A DNA stretch of 24,906 bases, taken from the NCBI GenBank assembly GCA_036823255.1, contig DAISGC010000060.1, positions 1 through 24,906 of the forward strand, given 5' to 3'. This stretch comes from UBA4658 sp002405485 (GTDB taxonomy: Bacteria; Planctomycetota; Phycisphaerae; Phycisphaerales; UBA1924). Of this stretch, positions 1 through 6,792 are shown piece by piece. Within the stretch, counting starts at the first letter, position 1; every line of letters begins with the position of its first letter. The position numbers and the translations under genes are program-made. A model generated the notes under the pieces. That model ran no database searches. It was given only the letters and a program-made list of their open reading frames with translations, and was not told the origin of the DNA.

Positions 1-189
1 GCGGCCGGCTTGCGCGACCGGCGCGGCACCGCGGTCATCGCGGTCACGACGCGCAACGGCTTCCCTTACCACGACTTCCACGGCGCGGAGGTCAAGCACC
101 GCGTCTACGAGCCGCACTGGGCCGACGCGCGCCGCGCGATGCACACCGAGCGGCTCGCGGGGATCCTCGCCGGGCTGGTCCCCGACGGC
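1..189 (+). pseudogene. EboE-like N-terminal fragment, truncated
   Basis: Reading frame 1 is open from the left edge. It encodes a stretch with NGFPYHDFHGAEVKHRVY, then EPHW and RLAGILAGLVPDG. This resembles the part of EboE, a TIM-barrel-like protein of the eboABCDEF metabolite-traffic cluster, that normally reads roughly NxFPYGxFHGxxVKxxVYxPDW followed by LAxILAxLLPxG. Recognition is from memory of the family, not a search. After about position 189 the expected continuation is missing in all three forward frames. The open frame runs on to a stop at 442-444 with Arg/Ser-rich sequence that looks non-coding. No other ebo gene is visible in the window. The start lies outside the window. A deletion remnant is most likely; an assembly join is the alternative. 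Confidence 0.45.
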
Positions 190-505
190 ACGGCGCGCGG
201 TCGCCATCGGCGGAGCCTGTTGGCATCCAGTCGCTCCGGCTGCCCTTCTGGCAGGCCGAAGCAGGATTACCCTCCAGAGGGCATGCCCAGGAGAAACGGC
301 GAGTCGTTTTGGGCTTTGGTGAATGCCCCCGATGCTGGTAGCCGATTTGCTCCTGCAGCTTCGGTCCGCGGCGGCTTCAATGGCGAGGCCGGCCCAGCCG
401 AGTGGCTTGGACTCAAGAATGCCCACCTTTTTAGGGTGCTTTGAAGCCAAAGACGCGCAGACTTTGCTCGACCGATTCCGTGCATCGCCCGACAAGGAGA
501 TCCCC
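190..505. other. Leader region of clpP1, no gene seen
   Basis: No coding signal that I recognise lies between the EboE-like fragment and clpP1. An upstream in-frame ATG at 323 would extend ClpP1 by 61 residues, but that extension is unlike any ClpP and I reject it. The stretch ends with the ribosome-binding site CAAGGAGA at 493-500, five bases before the chosen clpP1 ATG. I could not identify a convincing -35/-10 pair. Confidence 0.5.
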
Positions 506-1093
506 ATGCCCGCCGCCGGCGTGTCCTACCAGCGCACTCGCGAGATGACGATTGACGAGCTTCTGCTCGAGAACCGGGTGATCTTCCTGTGGGGAGACAT
601 CAACCCGAACTCCGCGGCTCGGCTGATCATGCAGATGTTCTACCTGGAGAACCTCAAGCGGGGCCAGGAGATTCACTTCTACATCAACAGCCCGGGCGGG
701 ATCGTCGACGACACGCTGGCGATCTACGACACGATGCGATTCCTGACGAGCCCGGTGAGCACGTACTGCATCGGACGGGCATATTCGGGCGCGGCGGTGC
801 TGCTCGCCGCGGGCACCAAGGGCAAGCGGTACATCCTGCCGCACGCCAAGGTGATGACGCACCAGCCCTACGGCGGGGTTGGCGGCCAGGCCGAGGACAT
901 CCGCATCCAGGCCGAGCAGATCATCAAGAGCAAGAAGGAGCTCATCCGGATCCTGTCCCGGCACACGGGCCAGACGGAAGAGACCATCCACCGCGACTCG
1001 GAGCGCGACAAGTACTTCAACGCGATGGAGGCCAAGGAGTACGGCCTGGTCGACGAGGTGGTCACCGAGCTGCCGAAGGACCTGCCGCGGTAA
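506..1093 (+). CDS. clpP: ATP-dependent Clp protease proteolytic subunit, first copy (ClpP1)
   Basis: A 195-residue ClpP-family serine peptidase. It would form the barrel-shaped proteolytic core that degrades proteins fed by AAA+ unfoldases (ClpX, ClpA or ClpC) in the cytoplasm. The start at 506 is fixed by CAAGGAGA five bases upstream and by normal ClpP length. Visible landmarks are the INSPGG loop, the nucleophile Ser in GRAYSGAAV, the catalytic His in VMTHQP, and the catalytic Asp in DSERDKYF followed by EYGLVDEV, so the Ser-His-Asp triad is complete. The nucleophile elbow is unusual: most ClpPs, including the next gene, read GQAASMG, whereas here Met-Gly is replaced by Gly-Ala. There is no obvious propeptide. 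The second clpP follows after 119 bases on the same strand, so the two are probably co-expressed and may form a mixed ClpP1P2 complex (inference). Confidence 0.95.
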   Translation: MPAAGVSYQRTREMTIDELLLENRVIFLWGDINPNSAARLIMQMFYLENLKRGQEIHFYINSPGGIVDDTLAIYDTMRFLTSPVSTYCIGRAYSGAAVLLAAGTKGKRYILPHAKVMTHQPYGGVGGQAEDIRIQAEQIIKSKKELIRILSRHTGQTEETIHRDSERDKYFNAMEAKEYGLVDEVVTELPKDLPR

Positions 1094-1096
1094 GAC

Positions 1097-1198
1097 GAGG
1101 CGCTGGGCACGAGGCACTGGGCACTCGTGCGAACCAGCATTCGGATGCTCAGCTGTTCATGCCTTTCCTAGTGCCTAGCGCCAAGCGCCTAGTGCCTC
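1097..1198. repeat. Long imperfect inverted repeat between the two clpP genes
   Basis: The left arm (1097-1127) is made of two tandem 14-base units, GAGGCGCTGGGCAC and GAGGCACTGGGCAC, plus a few bases. The right arm (1168-1198) is an imperfect reverse complement built from CTAGTGCCTAGCGCC and AAGCGCCTAGTGCCTC. By hand alignment 23 of 31 positions match, and three of the mismatches become G-U pairs in RNA. The loop is about 40 bases. There is no T tract, so this is not a classical terminator. It could be a REP/MITE-like dispersed element or an RNA structure modulating clpP2 expression. Confidence 0.6.
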
Positions 1199-1212
1199 TT
1201 GAGATTGATCCC

Positions 1213-1833
1213 ATGTCCCACCTTGTTCCCATCGTCATCGAGCAGTCCGGTCGCGGCGAGCGCGCGTACGACATCTACTCGCGCCTGCTGAAGGACCGCA
1301 TCATCTTCCTGGGCGGGCCCGTGGACGACGACATCGCCAATCTGATCATCGCCCAGCTCCTGTTCCTCGCCAACGAGGACGACCAGCTCGACATCCATCT
1401 GTACGTGAACTCGCCGGGCGGCAGCGTGAGCGCCGGGCTCGGGATCATCGACACGATGAACTTCGTCAAGCCCGACATCTGCACCTACATCATCGGGCAG
1501 GCCGCGAGCATGGGCTCGCTCATCGCCTGCTCGGGGACCAAGGGCAAGCGATTCACGCTGTCCAACGCCCGCAACCTCATGCACCAGCCGCTCATCGGCG
1601 GCGTGATGGAGGGCCAGGCGACCGACCTGGAGATCGAGGCCCGCGAGATGCTCCGCATCCGCGATCGGCTGTACCAGATCTACGCCACCGCCACGGGGCA
1701 GAACGTCAAGCGGATCGCCGAGGACTGCGATCGCAACAAGTGGCTGGATGACAAGGAGATGCTGGAGTACGGGCTGGTCGACAAGGTCCTCAAGACCATG
1801 CCGACGACCGCCAAGCGCGAGAAGGCCGAGTAA
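1213..1833 (+). CDS. clpP: ATP-dependent Clp protease proteolytic subunit, second copy (ClpP2), Asn at the catalytic Asp position
   Basis: A 206-residue ClpP-family protein, cytoplasmic. The ATG at 1213 gives the usual ClpP N-terminus (MSHLVPIVIEQSGRGERAYD, matching the common 'P.V.E.tgrGERAYDIYSRLL' start). No strong ribosome-binding site precedes it. Landmarks: YVNSPGGSV, nucleophile Ser in IGQAASMGS, His in LMHQPLIGG, and the C-terminal EYGLVDKV. Where E. coli ClpP has TERDRF, with its Asp the third triad member, this protein has CDRNKWL, so the catalytic Asp is Asn. Listeria monocytogenes ClpP1 is a known case with Asn at this site and weak activity as a homomer. ClpP2 may therefore work mainly with the upstream ClpP1 (inference). 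The gene is followed by a strong intrinsic terminator. Confidence 0.95.
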   Translation: MSHLVPIVIEQSGRGERAYDIYSRLLKDRIIFLGGPVDDDIANLIIAQLLFLANEDDQLDIHLYVNSPGGSVSAGLGIIDTMNFVKPDICTYIIGQAASMGSLIACSGTKGKRFTLSNARNLMHQPLIGGVMEGQATDLEIEAREMLRIRDRLYQIYATATGQNVKRIAEDCDRNKWLDDKEMLEYGLVDKVLKTMPTTAKREKAE

Positions 1834-1862
1834 GGACCTCGTTCATGACATCTTGACGATTG

Positions 1863-1891
1863 GGGGCGCCGACCGATCGGCGTCCCTTTTT
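1863..1891 (+). terminator. Rho-independent terminator of clpP2
   Basis: A 10-bp stem GGGGCGCCGA / TCGGCGTCCC (one G-U pair) closes a CCGA loop and is followed directly by TTTTT at 1887-1891. It lies 29 bases after the clpP2 stop codon. Confidence 0.9.
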
Positions 1892-1917
1892 CGTTTCGCC
1901 GCACTGCGGAAAGGCCA

Positions 1918-1946
1918 TTGGCGCGCCCCGGGCGGTCTGGTACATT
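1918..1946 (+). promoter_or_regulatory. Predicted sigma-70-type promoter with extended -10, leaderless geometry
   Basis: TTGGCG (1918-1923), a 17-base spacer, then TACATT (1941-1946) preceded by TGG, an extended -10 (TGn) motif. The -10 ends only six bases before the ATG of the lipoprotein gene at 1953, which would place the transcription start at or next to the start codon. No Shine-Dalgarno sequence is present. The promoter sits directly after the clpP2 terminator. Confidence 0.45.
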
Positions 1947-1952
1947 CTTGCA

Positions 1953-2678
1953 ATGATCACCAGACTTCTTATCGTCCTGGGCATAGCAACATTGACGCTC
2001 GGCTTCGGGTGCGACAAGCACGCAAAGGACAAAGCCGAGGTCCGCGGCGCATGGGAGAGTTACCGAGCCGCCGCGGATTCCGGCGATGGATCGACCGCGT
2101 GCACGTTCCTTGCCCGCCCAACCGTTGATCATTATGACCGACTGCTCAAGCTCGCCCTGGATGCGCCGGCGACGGAGGTCTGGAAGCTCCGCCCGACCGA
2201 GATGGCCGAGATCGGGGCCATGCGCCTGAACTACACCCGCAAGCAGCTTCGTGGGGTGAGCGGGGCGGGCTACGTGTCGATGGCGATCAAGGACGGATTC
2301 TGGTCCACGTTTGACGCAGAGTGGAAACTCACGAATGTGAGCATCTCTCAGGACGGCAAGACGGCGAAGGCGCTCATCCACAACCCGAGGCTGGAGGCCG
2401 AGGCTCGATCCAACGCCCTCTCACGCGCTCTTGGAGGTCGTCGAGTCCGCCGGCTGGTCGACCAGGTCGGTCCCTCCCCCCGCTTCGACTGCGGATTCGT
2501 CAAGGACGGGTCGACGTGGAAGTACGACGAGATGCCGACGATCTCGAACATCGACAAGCTCATCACCGAGCTCGCCAAGGAGGAGCAGATGTCGGTGCGG
2601 GACTATCTCACCCTCACCATGAGCGGCGAAGACACGCTCAAGGCCGGGCTGAAAATGTGGGAGCCGATGAAGAAGTAA
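1953..2678 (+). CDS. Predicted lipoprotein, possible NTF2-like fold
   Basis: 241 residues, function unknown. The N-terminus MITRLLIVLGIATLTLGFGC is a hydrophobic signal ending in Cys20. The lipobox is imperfect (Phe at -2), but a charged Cys-Asp-Lys-His segment follows, as in exported lipoproteins. The early mature part (about 27-70: AWESYRAAADSGDGSTAC, then YDRLLKLAL) has the length and spacing seen in NTF2-like/SnoaL-type domains, where a helical start with a 'GD' turn precedes a cone-shaped sheet. This fold guess is weak. An Arg-rich patch (GGRRVRRL, about 161-168) interrupts the later sheet-like part. The start is chosen for the signal peptide and for the promoter box ending six bases upstream. 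The gene is monocistronic, between the clpP2 terminator and a C-rich tract. Confidence 0.75.
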   Translation: MITRLLIVLGIATLTLGFGCDKHAKDKAEVRGAWESYRAAADSGDGSTACTFLARPTVDHYDRLLKLALDAPATEVWKLRPTEMAEIGAMRLNYTRKQLRGVSGAGYVSMAIKDGFWSTFDAEWKLTNVSISQDGKTAKALIHNPRLEAEARSNALSRALGGRRVRRLVDQVGPSPRFDCGFVKDGSTWKYDEMPTISNIDKLITELAKEEQMSVRDYLTLTMSGEDTLKAGLKMWEPMKK

Positions 2679-2679
2679 A

Positions 2680-2716
2680 CCCACCTCCCACCCCCCCACC
2701 CCCCCACCCCGCCCCG
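2680..2716 (-). other. C-rich tract, G-quadruplex-forming on the minus strand
   Basis: Between the convergent ends of the lipoprotein gene and the FkbM gene the + strand is almost pure C: runs of 3, 2, 3, 7, 7, 4 and 4 C separated by single bases. On the minus strand this gives at least four G runs of three or more with one-base loops (2687-2715), a textbook intramolecular quadruplex pattern. It falls in the 3' untranslated part of any transcript from the upstream minus-strand operon. Confidence 0.6.
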
Positions 2717-2789
2717 CGCACATGACACCGGCTCGCGGGACATGCCGCAGCCGACCGGCGGCAGTTGTCTGGTGTTCGAGCGCCAGGTG

Positions 2790-3605
2790 TCACGCCGATC
2801 GCACACCCACGACGCATCGCGGGTGGCGTGGGTCATCTGACACGGCGAATCCGGCGCTGTGAAGGGCCTCTTGCATGCTCTGCCGCGTCGCCGGGGCGTG
2901 GTACTCGACCTTGATCGACTTGACACGACCGAGCCAACCGGAGTCCGGTCTGACGATCACCGACTCGGCCCCCTCCACGTCCACCTTGGCATAGTCGATC
3001 CGGTCGATGCCGGACTCTGCGATGAGCGTCTCGACACGGGCGGCGCGAACACGGAACACTCGATCGCCCGGGGGCGGAGCGTGCGGATCCTGTCCGAGCG
3101 TTGCCGCCCGAAGGCCCCAGGCCTCGCCCCCTGCGTACTCGATCTCGCCGTCGGTCTCCCACGCCGCGGCGTGCACGACCGCGACACGGTCCCCGAAGGG
3201 TGCGAGCGTCCGCCCCGCGAGCTCGGCGTTGGCAAAATCCATCTCCACGGCCAGGACTTTGCCGCGAGGGCACATCGTCGCCAGGTGCGCCGCCGTGCAT
3301 CCGATGTTGGCGCCAAGATCGAGTACACAGGCGTCGGGCGAGAGGGCCATCGGGGGAAGGTGGTACCTCCCGACAAAGGTGTCGTCCACGACCTGCGCGT
3401 CGGTCGTCCCGGGGCGGATCCAGACGGGCAATCCGCCGAGATCTCGCGGATGCACGGCGACCGGAGCATCGCCGACGTGCTCGTTCTCCCACAGCCGGGC
3501 GAACATCTGGGCCTCGTGCTCGTCACGGAGCATGGCCTTCCAAGATCGGCGGACGTGCAGCGGGCGGGAGCGAGCGGGTGCGGACATACGTCCAGCATCG
3601 GCCAT
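2790..3605 (-). CDS. FkbM family SAM-dependent methyltransferase
   Basis: 271 residues; a class I methyltransferase of the FkbM family, whose members O-methylate sugars, polyketides or other small or surface molecules. SAM-binding motif I is VLDLGANIGCTAAHLA at about 94-109, followed by an acidic LAVEMD strand end (118-123). The family signature is DYAKVDVEGAE at about 204-214, then IKVEYHA. I chose the ATG at 3605 because GGAGG sits at good distance upstream; GTG codons at 3650 and 3611 and an ATG at 3584 are in frame as alternatives. It is the last gene of a minus-strand run after glyA and a second, degenerate FkbM-like gene, about 50 bases upstream. The substrate is unknown. No signal peptide or membrane segment is seen. 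Confidence 0.85.
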   Translation of the reverse strand: MADAGRMSAPARSRPLHVRRSWKAMLRDEHEAQMFARLWENEHVGDAPVAVHPRDLGGLPVWIRPGTTDAQVVDDTFVGRYHLPPMALSPDACVLDLGANIGCTAAHLATMCPRGKVLAVEMDFANAELAGRTLAPFGDRVAVVHAAAWETDGEIEYAGGEAWGLRAATLGQDPHAPPPGDRVFRVRAARVETLIAESGIDRIDYAKVDVEGAESVIVRPDSGWLGRVKSIKVEYHAPATRQSMQEALHSAGFAVSDDPRHPRCVVGVRSA

Positions 3606-3656
3606 CGGCACCCTCCGCCGTTGCCACTTCCGTCCGGAATCGCACGCCACACCGAC

Positions 3657-4418
3657 CTACCAGCGTCCCGGACCCGGGTCCAGGTGCTCCTGAGGCGTGG
3701 GATATCGCGCTCGCAGGGCGGCCAGCGAGCGGGCCCAGGCCAGGAGGGAGCTCGGCCGGAGAGGATCCACCACGCAGACCAGACCGCCCGACGCCAGCGC
3801 CTCGCGGCAGGCCCCCGCGGACCGCTCATCGGGCGCGTGGACGCGAACCTGCCGAACCCGTCCGAGCGTCGCGGGCGAGCCCCCGGCAATCGCCGAGCAC
3901 GCGCCGGACTGGACGACCAGCCCATCGACGATGGGGATGCGAGCGTCGTCCAGCAGCGAATCGATGGAGTGTGTCAGGGGCTCGCCGGCAAGGCCAAGCC
4001 GCCGAGGCGATGCGGCCATGGTCGCGTGCAGGATGCTGACGCGATTGCCAAAGGTCGCGACGTTGGCCCTGGCAGCGCCGACGGCCTCGGCGTGGGCGTC
4101 CACACCGATGAGCCGTGCGGTCGGATGCACGTAGGCCAGCCTCGCGAGCAGAAAGCCGGATCCGCAGCCAAGATGGGCGATGACGGGCGCATCGGCAAAC
4201 CGCTCGAGCGGAACCGGCAGGAGATGCTCGCCCTGGATGAGCAGACGCTCGAGCGAGCTCGCGTCATCGGGGGTGCGCACGCGCATCGGCCGCGCACCCA
4301 CGCCAAGCGGTCGAACATCGATCGCGTGAGCGTCCTGCCCCGAGCGGAGGCGAGCGAACGCCTCCCGATCCGCATCGGTGAGAAACGCGCCTTGAAGAGC
4401 ATCAGGGACGATGGTCAT
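3657..4418 (-). CDS. SAM-methyltransferase-like protein, degenerate FkbM paralogue
   Basis: 253 residues. A Rossmann-type SAM-binding segment is clear: VIAHLGCGSGFLLARLA (about 79-95), then LIGVDAH (103-109) and NRVSILHA (125-132). The region after that parallels the next gene. Its VDGLVVQ, SGACSAIAGG, LGRVRQVRVHA and EALASGGLVCVVD line up by hand with IDYAKVD, VEGAESVIV, LGRVKSIKVEYHA and EALHSAGFAVSDD of the neighbouring FkbM protein, with one gap. The signature KVDVEGAE is therefore replaced by VVQSGACS, so ordinary FkbM catalysis is doubtful while SAM binding may survive. The ATG at 4418 is five bases past the glyA stop. A GTG at 4427 overlapping that stop is an alternative start, so translation is probably coupled to glyA. 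Function unknown. Confidence 0.75.
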   Translation of the reverse strand: MTIVPDALQGAFLTDADREAFARLRSGQDAHAIDVRPLGVGARPMRVRTPDDASSLERLLIQGEHLLPVPLERFADAPVIAHLGCGSGFLLARLAYVHPTARLIGVDAHAEAVGAARANVATFGNRVSILHATMAASPRRLGLAGEPLTHSIDSLLDDARIPIVDGLVVQSGACSAIAGGSPATLGRVRQVRVHAPDERSAGACREALASGGLVCVVDPLRPSSLLAWARSLAALRARYPTPQEHLDPGPGRW

Positions 4419-4423
4419 CGTGC

Positions 4424-5761
4424 TCACCGACCCGCATGCACGGTGCCGGCGCTTGAACCCGCGGTCGCGCCCGCGCCGGGCATGGGGAACTTCCGGCTCA
4501 TCGTGCGGACCTCGGCGGCGATCCCCGAGAGCGTGCCCGCGTCGCCGCCGCTGGTCAGAGCACGGTCGATCAGCCCGGCAACGATCTGCATCTCCGGTCG
4601 GCCCAGCCCGCGCGTGGTGATCGCGGGCGTCCCCAGGCGGATGCCGCTGGTGAACTTCGGCGGACGCGGATCCTCCGGGATGCCGTTCTTGTTGCAGATG
4701 ATGCCCGCACGCACCAGCCACGTCTCGGCGTCGGCGCCGGTGATGTCCGGGTTCTTGGCCCGGAGATCAACAAGCATCAAGTGGTTGTCCGTCCCGCCGC
4801 TGGTGATCCGCCAGCCCCGCTCAGTGAGCGCGGCGGCAAGGGCCTTGGCGTTGGCAACGACGTTCCGGGCATACTCCTTGAACTCTGGCCGGAGTGCCTC
4901 GCCAAACGCCACGGCCTTGGCCGCGATCACGTGCATGAGCGGGCCGCCCTGCACGCCGGGGAAGACGCTGCGGTTGAGCTTCTTGATGAGCTCTTCGTCG
5001 TTGGTCATGATCAGCCCGCCGCGCGGGCCGCGCAGGGTCTTGTGCGTCGTCGTCGTCACGATGTGAGCGTGCGGAAATGGCGACGGATGCACGCCCGCCG
5101 CCACAAGCCCGGCGATGTGCGCGATGTCGGCGATCAGCAGCGCGCCGCAGGCGTCGGCGATCTCGCGGAACTTCTTGAAGTCGATGATGCGCGGATACGC
5201 CGAGTAGCCGCACATGACGACCTTGGGCTTGTGCTCGACACAAACCTTCATCGCGGCGTCATAGTCGATCTGTTCAAACTGGGGATGATCCTTGCCGTAG
5301 TGCAGCGGATAGTGCACGGGCTTGTGGTAGCGGCCCGAGAAGTTCAGCGACATGCCGTGCGAGAGGTGCCCGCCGTCTTTCAGCACGAGCGAGGCGAAGG
5401 TGTCGCCGGGGTTCATCGTCGCCATGAACGCGGCGGTGTTGGCCTGAGCGCCCGAGTGGGGCTGGACATTCGCGAACTTGCACCCGAAGAGCTCGCAGGC
5501 CCGCTGGATGGCGATCGATTCGATCTGGTCGTGAAACTCGCACCCGCCGTAGTACCGCGCCCCCGGATACCCCTCGGCATACTTGTTCGTCAGGCAGGTG
5601 CCCATCGCGTGCATGACGGCGGGCGAGACGTGGTTCTCGCTGGCGATGAGCTCCAGCGTGTGCTCCTGCCGATCGCCCTCTTTGGCGATCAGATCGGCGA
5701 TCGCGGGATCGGTTCGGCGGATCAGGTCGAGCACGTCGGATGTGATGGGGTCGTGGGACAT
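4424..5761 (-). CDS. glyA: Serine hydroxymethyltransferase
   Basis: 445 residues; the PLP enzyme that interconverts serine plus tetrahydrofolate with glycine plus 5,10-methylene-tetrahydrofolate, the main one-carbon source, cytoplasmic. Landmarks: LELIASENHVS (about 37-47), NKYAEGYPGARYYGGCE (59-75), VQPHSGAQAN (99-108), the GYSAYPR region, DIAHIAGLVAAG (212-223) and the PLP lysine K241 in VTTTTHKTLRGPRGG. The FTSGIRLGTPA motif lies in the C-terminal domain. Length is slightly above the usual 415-430 because of an Ala/Gly/Ser-rich tail. There is no Shine-Dalgarno sequence. A TATCCT box ends nine bases upstream of the ATG. Two methyltransferase genes follow closely, but a functional link to one-carbon supply is only a suggestion. 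Confidence 0.97.
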   Translation of the reverse strand: MSHDPITSDVLDLIRRTDPAIADLIAKEGDRQEHTLELIASENHVSPAVMHAMGTCLTNKYAEGYPGARYYGGCEFHDQIESIAIQRACELFGCKFANVQPHSGAQANTAAFMATMNPGDTFASLVLKDGGHLSHGMSLNFSGRYHKPVHYPLHYGKDHPQFEQIDYDAAMKVCVEHKPKVVMCGYSAYPRIIDFKKFREIADACGALLIADIAHIAGLVAAGVHPSPFPHAHIVTTTTHKTLRGPRGGLIMTNDEELIKKLNRSVFPGVQGGPLMHVIAAKAVAFGEALRPEFKEYARNVVANAKALAAALTERGWRITSGGTDNHLMLVDLRAKNPDITGADAETWLVRAGIICNKNGIPEDPRPPKFTSGIRLGTPAITTRGLGRPEMQIVAGLIDRALTSGGDAGTLSGIAAEVRTMSRKFPMPGAGATAGSSAGTVHAGR

Positions 5762-5770
5762 GGGTCCGGA

Positions 5771-5776
5771 AGGATA
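5771..5776 (-). promoter_or_regulatory. Candidate -10 box of glyA (TATCCT)
   Basis: On the minus strand TATCCT ends nine bases before the glyA ATG in the 68-base gap after the zinc-ribbon gene. No good -35 was found. If used, the transcript would start within about two or three bases of the start codon. Confidence 0.25.
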
Positions 5777-5829
5777 GGAGCCGAGGGCAGCCCCGCTTGT
5801 CTCAGGCGAAGCTCTCCCAGGGCGTCCAT

Positions 5830-6774
5830 CTACAGGAAGAACCCGCCGATCGCGATCCGAACACGGAGATCAAGGGACAAGCAGACGGTGAGGGCGGCCA
5901 GCAACGCGATGAACAGCATGACCTTGGTCACGCGCCGTGCCGCGTTGAGCCGAAGGTAGTCGCGTGTGAACGCAAGCCACCAGCGCCAGATGATCACCGC
6001 ACCGATCGTTGACGCGCCGACCAACTCCCAACCCTCGAACCCGACAATGTGCAACTGCGGGCGAATCCAACCCTGAACCACAACGCCCAAGACCACGATC
6101 AACGCGATCGTCGGCACAAAGCACGCCCACCCGCGCCAGAGATGGCCCGATCTGGCCCGCGCCTGACTCATCGTGTCGACAAGGAGCACATACGGAAGGG
6201 GTGCGAGCAGCCCCCAGATCGCCAGAAGACTCGCCCAAGGCGGCACGCTGATCCACAGCTTGCCGTAATCTGTCTGAACATACGGCTGAGCCGCCACCTG
6301 CGCAAGCTTCCACCAGTCCGTTGCGATGATCGGCCCCGCTGGCGTCCATGTTGTGACCTGGCAGTAACCAACCGCGAAGTATGCCAAGGCGCCCGCCGCG
6401 GCGCAGTGCGCCAGTCCGAGCACGAGCACGGCAAGCACGCACAACCTGAGCGATCGAATCGGCGCGGCGAGCGGCATCCGCCGCCAAAAACGAGGGCGGA
6501 GGGCTCCCACGACAGTCTGCACGAGCGCACTTGGCAGCCGTCGAAAACGCGCGTGCTCAACAGACCACTTGGGTGCGATGCGCTCGGGTCGCAGGACGTC
6601 GACCCAGTCCAGTTCCAGCCCGCATTCGCTGCATGTGCCGCGGATCGGACAGGAATCTCGCCACGACTCGATCACGCCGCTCAGGTCGTAACCGCAGCGG
6701 ACACATCCCGGCGAATCGGTGCGTGCGCTCACGTCTGCATGTACTGCTCCATCGCCCGAAGGATGCACGATCAC
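5830..6774 (-). CDS. Zinc-ribbon membrane protein of unknown function
   Basis: 314 residues. The N-terminus carries two Cys pairs typical of a small zinc ribbon: CVRCGYDL (C24, C27) and, after C42, CSECGLEL (C48, C51). The CxxCGYDLxG opening is a pattern I associate with Planctomycetes membrane proteins. A basic juxtamembrane stretch follows, then about five hydrophobic segments: roughly 108-137, 178-200, 218-236, 252-268 and 284-302. No enzymatic motif is seen. The start is uncertain: GTG at 6774 is used, with GTG at 6768 or 6732 possible, and all keep the zinc ribbon. The gene begins 18 bases after the phosphoesterase stop on the same strand, so the two are probably one transcript. Function not known. 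Confidence 0.7.
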   Translation of the reverse strand: MIVHPSGDGAVHADVSARTDSPGCVRCGYDLSGVIESWRDSCPIRGTCSECGLELDWVDVLRPERIAPKWSVEHARFRRLPSALVQTVVGALRPRFWRRMPLAAPIRSLRLCVLAVLVLGLAHCAAAGALAYFAVGYCQVTTWTPAGPIIATDWWKLAQVAAQPYVQTDYGKLWISVPPWASLLAIWGLLAPLPYVLLVDTMSQARARSGHLWRGWACFVPTIALIVVLGVVVQGWIRPQLHIVGFEGWELVGASTIGAVIIWRWWLAFTRDYLRLNAARRVTKVMLFIALLAALTVCLSLDLRVRIAIGGFFL

Positions 6775-6792
6775 GGTGCTGGGCCGGCCGCT

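Noticed and set aside
323..505. N-terminal extension of ClpP1 from an upstream ATG
   Set aside because: The 61 added residues resemble no ClpP propeptide, and a strong ribosome-binding site precedes the ATG at 506.
2723..2792. TGACACC...GGTGTCA stem as a terminator for the FkbM gene
   Set aside because: A 7-bp stem with a loop of more than 50 bases and no T tract, overlapping the stop codon; too weak to call.
2859..5066. A 735-codon open frame on the + strand
   Set aside because: It is antisense to the two methyltransferases and most of glyA, whose families are clear. High GC keeps stops rare in such shadow frames, and its translation is compositionally skewed with no family match.
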